DNA from: Chinchilla lanigera | Lineage: Eukaryota; Chordata; Mammalia; Rodentia; Chinchillidae | Assembly: GCF_000276665.1 (NCBI RefSeq) | Contig: NW_004955475.1 | Span: 8,600,307-8,664,306 of the forward strand | Reading direction: 5' to 3' | DNA length: 64,000 bases | Shown here: positions 1-10,488 of the stretch, one piece after another | How positions within the stretch are numbered: position 1 is the first letter of the stretch | Layout: every line of letters begins with the position of its first letter | The notes under the pieces: model-generated | What the model was told of the DNA's origin: nothing | Databases searched by the model: none | The model's input: the letters and a program-made list of their open reading frames with translations, nothing else | Translations under genes and position numbers: made by a program

Positions 1-212
1 GGCCCCAAACGACCAAAGCCTCCAGTGTACCCAGTGTCACTGGCAGTAGGGAGAAGTCCTGCTATCCAGTCCCAGGACTCGCTCAGCATGGCTCTCTTGA
101 GGCCGGCTCTTGTAGTATGTGCCTGCACAGAGTGGCCCAGTGGTACTTGCTGGACAACCAATCCAATCAAAGAAGCAGTGTAATAATGAAAAGAAAACAT
201 TGTTTGTCATCC

Positions 213-335
213 CTAGGTTAAAATCTAAGACCTGCCATTTCCTAGCTGTGTGATATTAAGCAAGTCCTTTAATCCTCTGGGCCTCTGCTTTCTCCTTTAC
301 CAAAATAAGGCTAATTCCTTGGGCCTACCTACCTT
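213..335 (+). repeat. MIR SINE fragment
   Basis: The block keeps the MIR core order: 'cctagctgtgtgat', then 'aagcaagtc', then 'ctgggcctctg', then an A-rich 'ccaaaataagg'. This is the known MIR layout of an ancient tRNA-derived SINE. It is diverged and truncated at the 3' end. Confidence 0.75.
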
Positions 336-391
336 GCCTACCCCATAAGCCCGAGGTAGGGGAGGGATGTGAGCCAGGTACTCATCCACTC

Positions 392-545
392 AAAAAAGAT
401 TTATTCAGTACCTGCTAAGTGCCAGACACTGATCCGAGGCCTTGAGATTCCTTCTGCAGTGAACAGAAGGGGCAGTGTCCTTGCCCTTGAAGAGTGTCCT
501 TTCTCCGTGGGGGAGACTGTCGATAAACGCGTACTTAATTTAACA
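392..545 (-). repeat. L2 LINE 3'-end fragment
   Basis: Reads 'ttattcagtacctgctaag', 'tgccagacactg', 'cagtgaacagaag', 'gggggagactgtcgataaac'. This is the reverse complement of the L2 3' region. The short frames over it are repeat-derived. Confidence 0.65.
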
Positions 546-1380
546 TCAAGTAGCGAGAAGTCCCACAAAGACAGGACTGAGCGAGAGGATGGAGCGATGG
601 CAGCAGGGCTCTGCTCTGTTGGCTCCACCTTCCTGCCCAGCCAGGCGTGCAGAACTGCCCTCGCTAGCATCCACATGGCTCCTCGTGCGTGAGTGGCCCA
701 GCAACACGGGCAAGCAGGACTGATCTGGAAACCCAGTAGCCTGGCCTATTTCCGTCCCAGGGCCCTGGAGCTGATCCAGTGCAGATCCCAGCCTTCCTTG
801 CTTCCTCAGCTCCAAGTTGCAAGTTGGGCAGAAACCCATCTCTGCTTTTCCCGCTAACCAGTCTCCCCAGCCACCAGCTGGCAGCCCACCTGGGCACCCC
901 TTCGGGCCTGGCCCCCTCCTGTAGATGCCTCCCCAGCCTCATGGCCACCTCCTAGTCTAGGTAAAACCAAGGCTGCCACCCTCCTCCACCCACAAGTGAA
1001 AAGGCAGCAGCTCTGAAGCAGCTGGGGCTTCATTGAGCTGGTACTAATGCCATCTCCTGCAGCCTGACAGGAAAGCAGGGAGGAGCAAACTGGCCCTGGC
1101 TTCTCGCAGACCCTGCAGAGCTCAACCCCTCTTCCACCAGCCTCCTTGCCAGGGTGCCATAGGCCTGGCAGGGGACGGGTCAGAAGGAGGGGCAACCAGG
1201 GGAACAGAGGGACAGTGGATGGCCTCACACTTTGAGAAGGGGTCTCCCCACAGGAGCCCTGCACCCCTCAGGACCTCCCCTCAGCAGGTATGTCATAGAA
1301 CAGACGTTGTCGCTCTTTTCTATTGTATTCGTATTGATGAATGAACAAGGTACCACTGAAAATTGGGAGAACTCTTTTGG
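546..1380. other. Unique noncoding stretch
   Basis: No recognisable repeat, exon or promoter is seen. Overlapping short frames occur on both strands and none resembles a known protein. Confidence 0.5.
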
Positions 1381-1382
1381 AA

Positions 1383-1456
1383 TGCTGGGCCCTGGACCCA
1401 GGGGCTGGTACATGCTAAGCAAGCACCGTACCATAGAGCTACATTCCCCAGCCCCC
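1383..1456 (-). repeat. ID-type SINE fragment
   Basis: Contains 'catgctaagcaagcaccgta', 'gagctacattccccagcccc', the reverse complement of the tRNA-Ala-derived ID body. It has no poly(A) tail, so it is an old copy. Confidence 0.75.
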
Positions 1457-1712
1457 AGATGAAATTTATGCAGGTGTTTTTTCTGTTTGCAAAAGTTAAT
1501 CAGGCTCATGGTAGAAAACTTAGGAAGTACAGGAACATATAAGAAGACAACCCTACATTTCCCATACTTGCTATCCCAATGTAATCCCTGTATACATTTT
1601 GGTTTATTCCTTGCTATCACTTTTCCATGTCTGGCTTTTATGTCCTGTAGACCTATCTGGACACCTATACACAGAGAGACATTGCAATATCTTTGAGAAC
1701 ATGTACACTAAC
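1457..1712. other. Unclassified AT-rich old repeat-like sequence
   Basis: Phrases such as 'gtagaaaacttaggaagtac' and 'catttcccatac...ttggtttattcc' resemble a widespread old mammalian interspersed repeat, but I cannot name the family. No coding signal. Confidence 0.3.
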
Positions 1713-1717
1713 AATAG

Positions 1718-1895
1718 TGTCTTAGTTACTTTGCTCCTGTTGCTGAAACAAAATACCCAACACCCAAACTTAAAGGAGGAAAGGTTTATTATTTAGCTCA
1801 TGGTTAGGAGAGGTTTCAGTCCATAAGCAGCTGGCTCCAAGGCAGAGTGGCACATGGTAGATGGGCAATAATTCATGGTGGTGGAAGGCAGCAAA

Positions 1896-1941
<46 letters not shown>

Positions 1942-2120
1942 CAACTCTTTCAGTTTCTCATATTGTATGCAGGCTACCTGCCCTAGGATGGGTGTAAGAC
2001 TCATACCCTTAACCCCAGAACTGGACCTTGAAGCAATCATGAATTCTACATTCAGCCTTTTCAGAAAAAACCTAAGACTGCATGAGGCTTTGGGGGGACA
2101 TCTAGACACAAACTGTAACA
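1718..2120 (-). mobile_element. Solo LTR, MaLR (ERVL-MaLR) type
   Basis: Seen: starts TG (1718-1719), ends CA (2119-2120), and is flanked by AATAG (1713-1717) and AGTAG (2121-2125), a 5-bp target duplication with one change. The phrases 'gttgctgaaacaaaatacc', 'aaaggtttatta' and 'gcatgaggctttgggg' match the reverse complement of mammalian MaLR LTRs. The 'tttatt' is the AATAAA signal on the minus strand. A (GA)n tract at 1899-1940 has expanded inside it. No internal retroviral region follows, so it is a solo LTR. It shares its layout with the LTR at 26017-26457. Confidence 0.85.
1899..1940. repeat. (GA)n microsatellite inside the LTR
   Basis: About 20 uninterrupted GA units. They create spurious Arg-Glu and Leu-Ser open frames on the two strands. 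Confidence 0.95.
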
Positions 2121-2121
2121 A

Positions 2122-2335
2122 GTAGCTAACGTTTAGTGTTTGCCTACTGCATACCAGACCCTGTTCTCACATGCATTAATGGAAGTATTCTTTCCAACAA
2201 ACCAAGGACACAGGGCCAATATTAACCTCACTTGATTTCTCAAGGGAAAGGGATGTTGAATATCCAACCCAAGGTCACACATGTAGCAAGTGGAAAAGTT
2301 GGGAAATTAACCCAGACAATCTTCACTCTTGGAAA
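2122..2335 (-). repeat. MIR SINE fragment
   Basis: Begins 'agctaacgtttagtgtttgc', then 'cacatgcattaatgg', 'caaggtcacacatgtagcaa'. This is reverse-complement MIR order. The LTR at 1718-2120 inserted at its left edge. Confidence 0.7.
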
Positions 2336-3034
2336 CTAAGTGTTTTATGACAATACGAGACTGCTTTAACATTTTTAATTATAAAATTATAGGTACAAAG
2401 GAGTCTATATAATATTCATGCCCAGTTTAAAGTAGAGCAATGAAGTGAGCATCTGGGATTTACCACCCAACTTAGGAAATAGAGCATCGGCATTCATGTG
2501 CTTCTTTTCTTTCTGCTTCACAAGCTATCAGGCACACGTCCCCGTGTCACTCCAAACTCTGAAATGATGTGGCTCATTACTGCCTAATAATGAGGCTCCC
2601 TCCTCGTGGGCCGTCCAGACCCACGGAGAGCTTTGCCTGCCAGGGACTCTTGATGAGGCACTGGGGTGTGCTTTTCTGCCTGGCAGGGTGGGCTCTTGGA
2701 CACACAAAGGCTGGCTGTCTGGGATTGGTGGGATTGTCCACTGCCTGCCTCTCCTGGCAGCAGGTAACATCAGCCACAAGCATGCCACTTCTCTTATTGA
2801 TGCCCATTGTCCCATCCTCCTGGCAGATGGGGGAGGACAGGAAGGAAGAAGAAGGAGGCACAGACAGGAGGTGGCTCAAGCTCATTGGGCCCTGTGGTGG
2901 CAACCTGCACAGCACTGACGGGTGATGGCCAGCTGGCTATCTTCTTAAGCATAGCTGCATGGCCCAGTGTGGCGGGCTGTACCCTTCAAACCTCAGACGT
3001 AGATACTAATCGCCCTCATCCCAATGGGCTAGGC
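2336..3034. other. Mostly unique noncoding stretch
   Basis: 2355-2520 is AT-rich and resembles an old repeat of uncertain family ('taccacccaacttaggaaat'). The remainder is unique with no gene evidence. Confidence 0.4.
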
Positions 3035-3260
3035 AGCATTCATTCATACTTTCCTTCAACATGCCACCACATGCCATGCACAGTGCTGTGTCCGGGGACA
3101 CAGCACCAAGAGAGACACACACCACTGTTGCTCTCACAGAGGGCTGGATCTAGAGGGGTGGGTAGATGTCCAGTGGTTAATGCCTGAGTGATGATTTCGT
3201 GGTGATTGGCGTAAGTATGCAGAAGACAGACACAGGCTGCTAAGAGGGCATGTGACAGAT
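3035..3260 (-). repeat. L2 LINE fragment
   Basis: Contains 'cattcattcatactttcc', 'catgcacagtgctgtg', 'ggggacacagcacc', in the order of the reverse-complemented L2 3' end. Strongly diverged. Confidence 0.5.
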
Positions 3261-3884
3261 TCACGACCTAGTCAGGAGGTCAGGCCTGGGCTGGGAAGGG
3301 GGACCTCGAAGCACTTGGCCGCTGTCCTAACCAGCATGCGATGGGGAAAGAGTGATGGGAAGGGCAGGCACAGCTCCTATTCACTTCAAGTCACTTTAAA
3401 GAGTCAGAATGTGCTAGCTGGCAGCCCTCGACCTGGCCCCAGCCAAACTGGGTGGCTTTTCCCTTTTCTCTCTTTCACAGGCACTGCTGGCAGGGAGGCT
3501 TAGCCCTGCTCATTTGCCATGTCCTACATCCAGTTGCAGAGAATTTGAATGACCCTGCTGGGCAGCCACCAAACATGAACTGCTCCTGTCAAATGTCACC
3601 TAATTAGGTACCCACGTGCCAGGCTCTGCTACACTCAGGCTCTCCTGTCAGCCCAGCCTATGTGGCCTGAAGCCTCACAGTCAGCTTCTGCCCTGTCTGA
3701 GACTGCTTCTCTCTACCCTATACCCAAGTAAATGCTTCCGCCCTGGGTAGAGGAGATGGACCACCCCGCCCCCGTTCCAGGAGATATTGGGGAAAGAGAT
3801 GCCTACAGGCCAGTGTCCAGGGCCAGACCTGATTTACTTTCAGGGCCCCAAGTGGCAGAATAAGGCCTTTCCCTCCTCTCATCC

Positions 3885-3915
3885 AACCATCCGCCCATCC
3901 ATCCGTCCATCCAAC
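3885..3915. repeat. Short imperfect (CCAT)n
   Basis: About seven imperfect CCAT/CCGT units near 'catccgcccatccatccgtc'. Confidence 0.8.
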
Positions 3916-3961
3916 CCTCATGGAAGTGCTGAGCAGTGCGTGGCAGAGACGTAAATGATAT

Positions 3962-4165
3962 CACATAGTGGGTAAGAAGACAGGCGTCTGTGTCAGGCAG
4001 CTGGGGCTTGAATCATGGTTGTGCCACTTACTAGCCTTGGACAAGTCACCGAACCATTCTAGGCACCACTGTCTCAGCTGGAAAATAAGGCTGATGGTGC
4101 TTGTATGAGACCAGAGGGTTGTTGCAAAGATGAAGCAGATTGTTTGCACAATAAGCACAGAACAC
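3962..4165 (+). repeat. MIR SINE
   Basis: Contains 'tgaatcatggttgtgccac', 'ttactagccttggacaagtc', 'gaaaataaggctgatggtgc', 'gagggttgttgcaaagatga'. This is nearly the full MIR order. Confidence 0.85.
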
Positions 4166-4299
4166 AAGACTAGACAGAAAGATTGGCTATTTCCAGAGCC
4201 AGAGGTAGGAGGCAGGTGTTTCTCTGAGCCCTGCTTTGGATGGCGTCCCAAGCAAACCTGTGGCCCCCAAGTGCGGAGGCTGAGAACAGTGGGTTTCGT

Positions 4300-4480
4300 T
4301 GCCTGGTCAGAGATTCATGGACTCTGCAGAGTCAGAGTTGGGAAACCCTCAGAAACCATCCAACTCAGCCCCTGACACCCCCACCTCTGTCCAACAGACA
4401 AGAGATGGTGGCCCAAGGATCAGGCTGGCCTGGTGCAACATCACACAAAGAATGAGTGACAGAGAAGGACTGTGACCTTG
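4300..4480 (-). repeat. MIR-like old SINE
   Basis: Contains 'cagaaaccatccaactcagc', then an 'acagacaagagatggtggcc' block and a trace of 'catcacacaaagaatgag'. The subfamily is uncertain. Confidence 0.4.
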
Positions 4481-4504
4481 GCCTTTGAGCTTTCGTCCCT
4501 TTGG

Positions 4505-4672
4505 TACTGAATGGCAACTGATAACCGTATGACCTTGGACCAGGAACTTTGTCTCCTAGGAGCCTCAGTTTCCTCGTCCCTAAAATAGGAATGATACACC
4601 TCCTACAGTTGTTGGGAGGATGAGGTAGAACAGTGCCTCTTAAGCACACGCCAGGGGGCCTGGCACCTAGGA
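4505..4672 (+). repeat. MIR SINE
   Basis: Contains 'gtatgaccttggaccagg', 'gcctcagtttcctcgtccc', 'taaaataggaatgataca', 'ttgttgggaggatgaggt', 'gcctggcacctaggaac'. Confidence 0.85.
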
Positions 4673-5439
4673 ACACATGCTTCTTGTCCTAAGACCAGGC
4701 CCCTTTTAGTGCCCCAGGCTGCTGACTCTAGTATCTAGGCAATGCGCACTGTGCGGGCCGGGTAGACCCCGAGGACCCCAGAGCTGGCACTGTGCCCTTT
4801 GGCCTGCGGGTCTTTCTTACCCTCTAGTCTCAGGCCTGCTGGAAAGACAGCTTGATTGGTTCTGACTGGATCACAAGTGGGGGCCTGGCTGGCTGAGGCC
4901 CACTCAAGTCCAAGGACAAAAGAGATGCCAGACAGTGCTGTGAAAGTAGCTCCCACTGCCCCCGTGCTGGGGGAGAGCATGGCTTTTCCTGTGTTCTTGC
5001 TTACACTGGGACTGGGTGGAAACCCAGCCAGCTCACGAGCCCTTTCTGGGGTCCCTTTGAGCCAGCGTCATTCCCCTCCCAGGCTGATTCACAGGCCAGC
5101 AGCAGCTCGAGGGACTGCACCAAAAGGTGGTCACAGAACGGTGCTCCTGCAGTTCTCCACCTTGGCCGCACATTGGGAACACCGGGTGACAAGCTTTCAA
5201 AATGCCAAAGCCTGGGCTCCATCACTCACCTCTGCTCTGGCCTGGGTCTGCGGCACAGACATCTGGAGAGGAAGGCAGCATCTGTGCAGACACCGTATCA
5301 GGGACGAAGGAGATTCTGAGATGCTGTGGCTATGGTGCCTCAAGAAGCCCCCAGGCTAGTAGGCGGGTGAGACAAATAAGGCACCCAGGCCCAGGCACTG
5401 GGGTGTGTGCTCCGACAGACACGTAAAAGCGTGATTTTA
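4673..5439. other. Unique noncoding stretch
   Basis: A plus-strand frame of 167 codons (4856-5359) runs through here. Its translation matches no family I know, and it overlaps equally open frames on both strands. I see no exon. Confidence 0.5.
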
Positions 5440-5945
5440 GCACCAATGTGCTTTGTCTGGGCTGCTTCACAGAGGAGCTGACATTTGAGCTTGACTCACC
5501 TACGCAGTCAATATTTAGGGATTCTTTATTGAGCACCTTCTATGTCCCAGGGATGGCTCCCGGTTTTAGAGGTACAGCAGTGACCAAGAGGAAGTCCATG
5601 CCCTCCCAGAACTTTCACTCTAGTGAAGATGCCCTGCGGAATGGCAGAGCAGTGGGAATTTGGCAGGCAGGAGAGCATAGCAAAGGTACCCCAGGTCTAT
5701 GAAGCTTCGGGAGCAAGTGGGTGGGAATGAGAAGGCTTTATTTCAGCAATGATGCTTTATGTGGCCGAAGGCTTGGTATCAAAAGTGAAAGTGGTAAAAG
5801 ATGAGATCTAGGTATGGTCAAGATGCCAGGATCAGGTACATATAGGCCCTGTTCAGGTTCATCCTGAGGAGGGTGGGGAGCCACTGGAAGGCTGTGAGTA
5901 CAGCAGTGTGATTTATGACTGCAGAAGAAACTGGGTCACTGCCTC
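5440..5945 (-). repeat. L2 LINE fragment
   Basis: Contains 'ggagctgacatttgagcttg', 'tttattgagcaccttctatg', 'aggtacagcagtgaccaaga', 'gagccactggaaggctgtg'. These are successive blocks of reverse-complement L2. Confidence 0.8.
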
Positions 5946-6004
5946 ATCCTAGGTGACTCTTTCTCTTGACCTTCCTCTAGTCGAGAGCTAGGTATGGTGG
6001 ACAT

Positions 6005-6170
6005 CTGCTGAGTGTCCTCTTCCGTGCTTTGCATGGATATTACTTCATTTAACCCTCACAACTGCCTGTTAGGTAGGCACAATCATTATCCCCATTTTAC
6101 AGGTAGGGAAACTAAGGCTCAAGTGGTAGAACCAGAATTTGATCCCAGGAAGTTCACATTGTTGAGCACT
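6005..6170 (-). repeat. MIR SINE
   Basis: Contains 'atttaaccctcacaactgc', 'tatccccattttacaggtag', 'ggaaactaaggctcaagtgg'. Reverse-complement MIR. Confidence 0.85.
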
Positions 6171-6249
6171 ATGCACAGTCTTGAAGGGGAATTGTTGGGG
6201 GCATTGCCTCAATTTCTATGCTTCTAGGAAGGTACAAACCATCTAATTT

Positions 6250-6441
6250 AATTTGTTTGTTTGTTTGTGGTACTAGGGATTGAAACCAGGGCCCTTCACA
6301 CTGGGCTACACCTGCAGTCTTTTCTTATTTTTATTTTTATTTGGAGACAAAGTATCATCAAGTTTCCCAAGCTGGGCTCTCATATGTGACCCTCCTGCCT
6401 CAGCCTCCAAGAGTGCTGGGAATTGGGGTATGCACCTGGCT
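6250..6441 (-). repeat. B1-dID SINE
   Basis: Read on the plus strand: a TTTG tail, then reverse-complement ID ('tactagggattgaaaccagg', 'gggctacacctgcagtc'), then reverse-complement B1 ('cctcctgcctcagcctccaa', 'gtgctggga'). The ID part lies 3' of the B1 part on the minus strand, which is the fused B1-dID arrangement. Confidence 0.85.
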
Positions 6442-6777
6442 ATCCAACTTCATTTTGAACTTGGGCTTTATCCTCTTGAGTGGGGAGATCCCCCACTGAC
6501 ACAAGGCTTTTGGTGATTTTAGGCTGGGCCCAATGAGACACTTCAGACTCTGACAATTTTGACAGTCCTGTCTAACACCCTTACCCTCGACGACTTGTCC
6601 TTCAGCCCATTTGGGACAGGCTGGGGGAGTGCGAGAAGGATGTATGCTATTTCCATGCCTAGCACAGTTCTCGGCACAAAGCAGGGCATTCATCCGAGGG
6701 TTGGAGGTTGAATGGATAAATGAATGAATAAACAAAGTAATGCTGCATTGAACCGCCCTCACAGTTGCTCTTGGAAG

Positions 6778-6990
6778 ACAGTAGAGTGTAGTGACTAAGC
6801 ATGCACTTGTGTGTCAGAAAAGCCTGGGTTCAAATGCTGGCTTGACCGATTGATTAGCAGCTAGGTGACCAACTCTGTACCAGGTCCCTCTACCCGTCCC
6901 TCGGAACTGTTTGAAAGGTTAAGATATGATCTATGAAGGGCTTAGGAAGGTCGCTGGCATACAGGGAATTGCTTAATAACGGGTAGCTCA
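6778..6990 (+). repeat. MIR SINE, near full length
   Basis: Contains 'gtagtgactaagcatgcac', 'cctgggttcaaatgctggc', 'agctaggtgacc', 'ggtcgctggcatacaggga', 'ttgcttaataacgggtagc'. Confidence 0.85.
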
Positions 6991-8124
6991 TGTTGGCTTT
7001 GCAGAATCTTCTCTGAGAACCTAATAAATACTTGAGACTGTCTTCTAGAATAACACACCAAGCCGCCCAATTTTTCACATAATTTTTCACATGAAATCAG
7101 GAATTCGGGGAACCTGTAAAGACTGAACCTCACATTTAAGACGTTAGCTCCAGATGTCCTCAAAAGAACGATGTTGGAGAACAGGACAGTGTGTGGCCTC
7201 CCCTCTTTTTACCGCTTTTCCCCAGACTTCCCCACCGGGAGGAGGAATGGGAGCAAAGGAAGGGGTCTCTTGCCGCAACTCACCACAGTCACTGCCATCT
7301 TGGACGCGTCTGGCGCCTCCACCCTCTCTGTCCCTCCTTCCAGATGCTAGCAACCAGGTAGGTGAGGCTGGAGAGGCTACTGGATTTAGGCAAGTTTGGA
7401 TAGAGGGGAGAGGGCAGGAATCAAGGGACAGAAAGTCAGGCACAGGCAGGGGCCTCACGACCGTCTTTTCCTTCACTGTGGTCCTCAGACTGCGTGTGTC
7501 CCCGGAGATCTTAGCCCCTTTTGCAGGTGAGAGAGCAGACTGAGAGGGAAGCAGGAGCGCCTGAGCTCGAAATGGACCCCGAGCCGGTCTCACTCCAGTG
7601 TCCTTCCCCTCCAGGCCGCCTGAGCTCGGCCATGTCCTATTGCTGCCATCTGTGAGAAAAGGCCTCCAGCACCAGGCCTGACCCCCAGCCCCTGTCCCAT
7701 TCAGGCTGCGGGCGGCACTGGGAACAGCAGCCACCCATCCAGAGTGGGCAGCGAAGACGCAGCTGAGTTTACAAAGAGCAAAAGATGGCTCCAGCTGCAC
7801 AGGAAACTCAGTAACCCTGATTGAGTGTTTATTCTTTTTCTCCCCTGCCTCCTGCTCACTCCCGCCCACCTCCTTCTCCTCTTTCTTCCTGCCTCCCTGT
7901 CTGCCTTTCCACCTTCTCTCTTCTCTCCAGTCTGCCTAATGCTGGCTGCCCCCCACCCTCACCTGCTCGGTTCCCAGCTCCGGCCCTGCTCCAGCCCAGC
8001 CAGCTGGCTCTCCATGGCCTCTTTCTTCCCTCCAAAGACCAGGGCTTCTCAAGTGCCGTGCAAAGAACCTCCATCCCTCTAGAGGCAGCCTTAGAGACCA
8101 GCTGGCCCTCCCCTCCCCTCCCTT
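6991..8124. other. Unique stretch with a long minus-strand open frame
   Basis: A 241-codon frame on the minus strand (7144-7869) is the second longest in the window. It contains no recognised domain, is proline/serine-rich as expected of GC-rich random DNA, and overlaps a 129-codon frame on the other strand. 7850-7930 is a C/T-rich tract. Not called as a gene. Confidence 0.4.
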
Positions 8125-8212
8125 TTATGTAAGTGGGAAAACTGAGGCCCGGAGAGGGGATAGAAGGGTGGCCAAACAGCTATAACAGAGCCAGAAATAG
8201 AATTCCAGGTGC
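8125..8212 (-). repeat. MIR SINE fragment
   Basis: Contains 'tgggaaaactgaggcccgga', 'ggtggccaaacagct', 'cagagccagaaatagaattc'. Confidence 0.7.
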
Positions 8213-8379
8213 CCAAAGCAAGATCTCAGAGGCATCAGTGGCGTGAGATCGTGGGTGGTGGAGAAAGTGGCAGAAGCTTGCAGCCTCTGGGCCATGCCTC
8301 CAGCCATAAGATACAGCACAGACTGAGGCCCACTTCACTCCCTCTGTGCCCTGAAAATACTACAGCTAGAGGCTATCAG

Positions 8380-8480
8380 AGGCCACAGGACCCACTGAGG
8401 TCATGTAGTGCAACCCCTTGTGGTCCAGAGAGAGAAACAGAGGAACAGTTCCGGGAAGGTCCTCCTCTCCGAGCCACATA
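8380..8480 (-). repeat. MIR-like old SINE fragment
   Basis: Contains 'actgaggtcatgtagtgcaa', 'ccccttgtggtccagagag'. The same type of block recurs near 33.1, 40.8 and 51.3 kb. Confidence 0.4.
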
Positions 8481-8931
8481 GCCCCCGGGCAGGCCTGACA
8501 GTACTGTAATGGGGCTGAGCAACAGGAGGAATAGGAAGGCGTCAGGTTGGACATGGAAGTATTTACTGTCAGCAGGCTTTGTGGAAATGGATAAACGAAT
8601 TGGCTAGGATATCTCTTTCACCAGATATCTATGTAAAAGAGGAGAGCTTAGCCAAGGTTGGTCCGTGGCCACAGTACACAGAAGCAGGGAGACAGATAGG
8701 GTACTGGCTAAGAAGCCCTTCAAGATCCTTGTCCCTTGTTAGTAGCACTGCATGTGGTTCGTGAGTCGAGTGCCTGCTGCCTTTAGGATGGAGGCTGGGG
8801 ACAAGGTGGCAGGAGGAGAAGAGGCCTTTGCTCAACTCAAAAAAATCTCCATTAACCCAACATGACACGTTGGTATTAGCTTTTCCTATGCTAAATTACA
8901 CAAGGATAAACTTGGGGCTGGGAGAGAAACC

Positions 8932-8945
8932 ACACTAATTAGTGT
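8932..8945. promoter_or_regulatory. 14-bp perfect palindrome with a TAATTA core
   Basis: ACACTAATTAGTGT equals its own reverse complement. It is a paired homeodomain-type site and sits in AT-rich unique DNA (8830-8960) without recognisable repeats. A regulatory role is inference. Confidence 0.25.
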
Positions 8946-8973
8946 CAGTTCCAGACCCACTGCACCATGACCA

Positions 8974-8995
8974 GGGGCGGGAGCAGGGGCAGGGG
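8974..8995 (+). other. G-quadruplex-type motif
   Basis: Four G runs (4, 3, 4, 4) are separated by C, AGCA and CA. This fits the standard G4 pattern. A run of seven or more G follows near 9008-9016. Confidence 0.6.
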
Positions 8996-9514
8996 CAGGC
9001 ATTGAGGAGGGGGGGTCTGTCCCCTCCTATTTCTTCCTCAGAGTTTTTATTCCCCTGTCTTTCCACATAGGACTAGGGCCGCAAAGTGGAGGCTCACATT
9101 CTCTGCCGAATCCACATGAGCCTTCTGCAGGCCTGAAAAGGGGCAGCAGGAGTGGAGAGTCTTCCCTAGGGCCCCGGAATTGGGAGGATTAGAAGATCTG
9201 GGAGCAAAGAGGAAATCATCATTCAGTCCATCACTGGAGAATAAAATCAAATAGGAACTTTAATAAAACTGCCTGGCTCTCACTTCATTGCCGGAATCCA
9301 TTCCCACTCACCAGTCACTGGGTGCTGTGGTCTCTGAGAGGCTGGTGTACAAGGGCAGCAAGACAAGGAATAGGAAGGGTTGGGAGTCTATCTAGGGTTC
9401 TGCTCCAGGACGAGGGAAAGGGCCCGGCCCTCCCCAGACACTGCTGGTCTGCTGGGAAATTTGCCGGACACCACGCTCTACTTCTCTCATCAAAACCCCA
9501 CAACACCCCTCAGT

Positions 9515-9650
9515 TGGGATCATGGGCCCCATTTTGCTGATGAGGAAACTGTGGCTCAGAGAGGTTGAGTAGCGTGTCAAAGACCACAGGGCTGCTAAGA
9601 AATGGTAGAGCCCAATTATTGGACAATACTCCCCAGGCTTCCACCATACC
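9515..9650 (-). repeat. MIR SINE fragment
   Basis: Contains 'ccccattttgctgatgagga', 'actgtggctcagagaggttg', 'gaccacagggctgctaagaa'. Confidence 0.85.
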
Positions 9651-9924
9651 CTACAGCATCTGATGGTGTCTTTGGGACAGCACCATTGAGAAGCAAGAAG
9701 CGAAGGCAGCATCCCTTCCTGGTCATGGATCAGTACTGGAGACCACAGGCCTCGACCTAATCCAAGCATCCTTTGCTGCCTTACATCTCAGTCCCTGGGA
9801 AGCACCTTTCTCCTTCTTGTTGGATACAGAAGCATGTAGATCTGTATATGTCCTAAGCCCTTTGCCCAGGAAAAAACATGGCCTCTGACTCAGACACAGA
9901 AGCAAGTTGGAAGCCTAGTGTTTT

Positions 9925-10118
9925 AGCCAGTTAGAGTTCAAATTTTAGCTTAATGCACTGGCAGTAAGGCCTTGGGCAAGTTGCTTAATTCCCATTTTAG
10001 TTTTACACCTTATAAAATCGAGGCAATTGTAGCACCTGCCTTATAGAGTAGTTACGAGCATTACATGGGTTAAGACGTGCTTAGAACAAGGTCTGGCACA
10101 CAGGAAGTGTCCTGTAAA
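9925..10118 (+). repeat. MIR SINE, 3' end broken by a MITE
   Basis: Contains 'ggccttgggcaagttgct', 'cttataaaatcgaggcaatt', 'gcacctgccttatagagtag', 'aaggtctggcacacagg', then 'gtaaata' where MIR normally reads into 'caataaatg'. The MITE at 10121 starts there. Confidence 0.85.
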
Positions 10119-10120
10119 TA

Positions 10121-10313
10121 GAGTGGTACCTCAGTTCATGAACTTAATTCTTGCCGTGATTCTAGTTGCAAACCGAATTGGACAAGAACCAAATCGAATT
10201 TCTCTAGAAGGTCAACATCGTACCTAGCCAATGAATTTGATTTGGTTCTCGTCCAATTCAGTTTGCAATCAGAATCATAGAAAGGGTTAAGCTTGTGAGC
10301 TGAGGTAGTGCTG
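10121..10313. mobile_element. Palindromic Tc1/mariner-type MITE
   Basis: Two 80-bp arms, 10121-10200 and 10234-10313, are inverted copies matching at about 62 of 80 positions (counted by eye). The ends read GAGTGGTACCTCAG and, inverted, CAGCACTACCTCAG. Each end abuts a TA dinucleotide (10119-10120 and 10314-10315), the target duplication of Tc1/mariner and pogo elements. The spacer is only 33 bp, so there is no transposase. It lies at the 3' end of a MIR, so it is younger than that MIR. Confidence 0.75.
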
Positions 10314-10380
10314 TAAGTGTCGGCTCTCATCATTACTCAGTTTCACAAGAAACACTGCCAACAAGAAAAAGCGCTCAGAA

Positions 10381-10488
10381 AGCCGTGTGTGGTGGTATGA
10401 GCCTGTGAAGCCAGCACTCAGGAGACCGAGGCAGGATGATGGCAAGTTAGCCTGAGCTACATAGTAAGACACTGTCTCAAAAAAAAAG
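10381..10488 (+). repeat. B1 SINE monomer
   Basis: Contains 'ccgtgtgtggtggtatgagc', 'ccagcactcaggagaccgag', 'gcctgagctacatagtaaga', 'ctgtctcaaaaaaa'. This is a 7SL-derived B1 without the ID extension. Confidence 0.9.

Noticed and set aside
7144..7869. 241-codon open frame on the minus strand
   Set aside because: Low-information Pro/Ser-rich translation, no domain, overlapping open frame on the other strand, no promoter or splice context.
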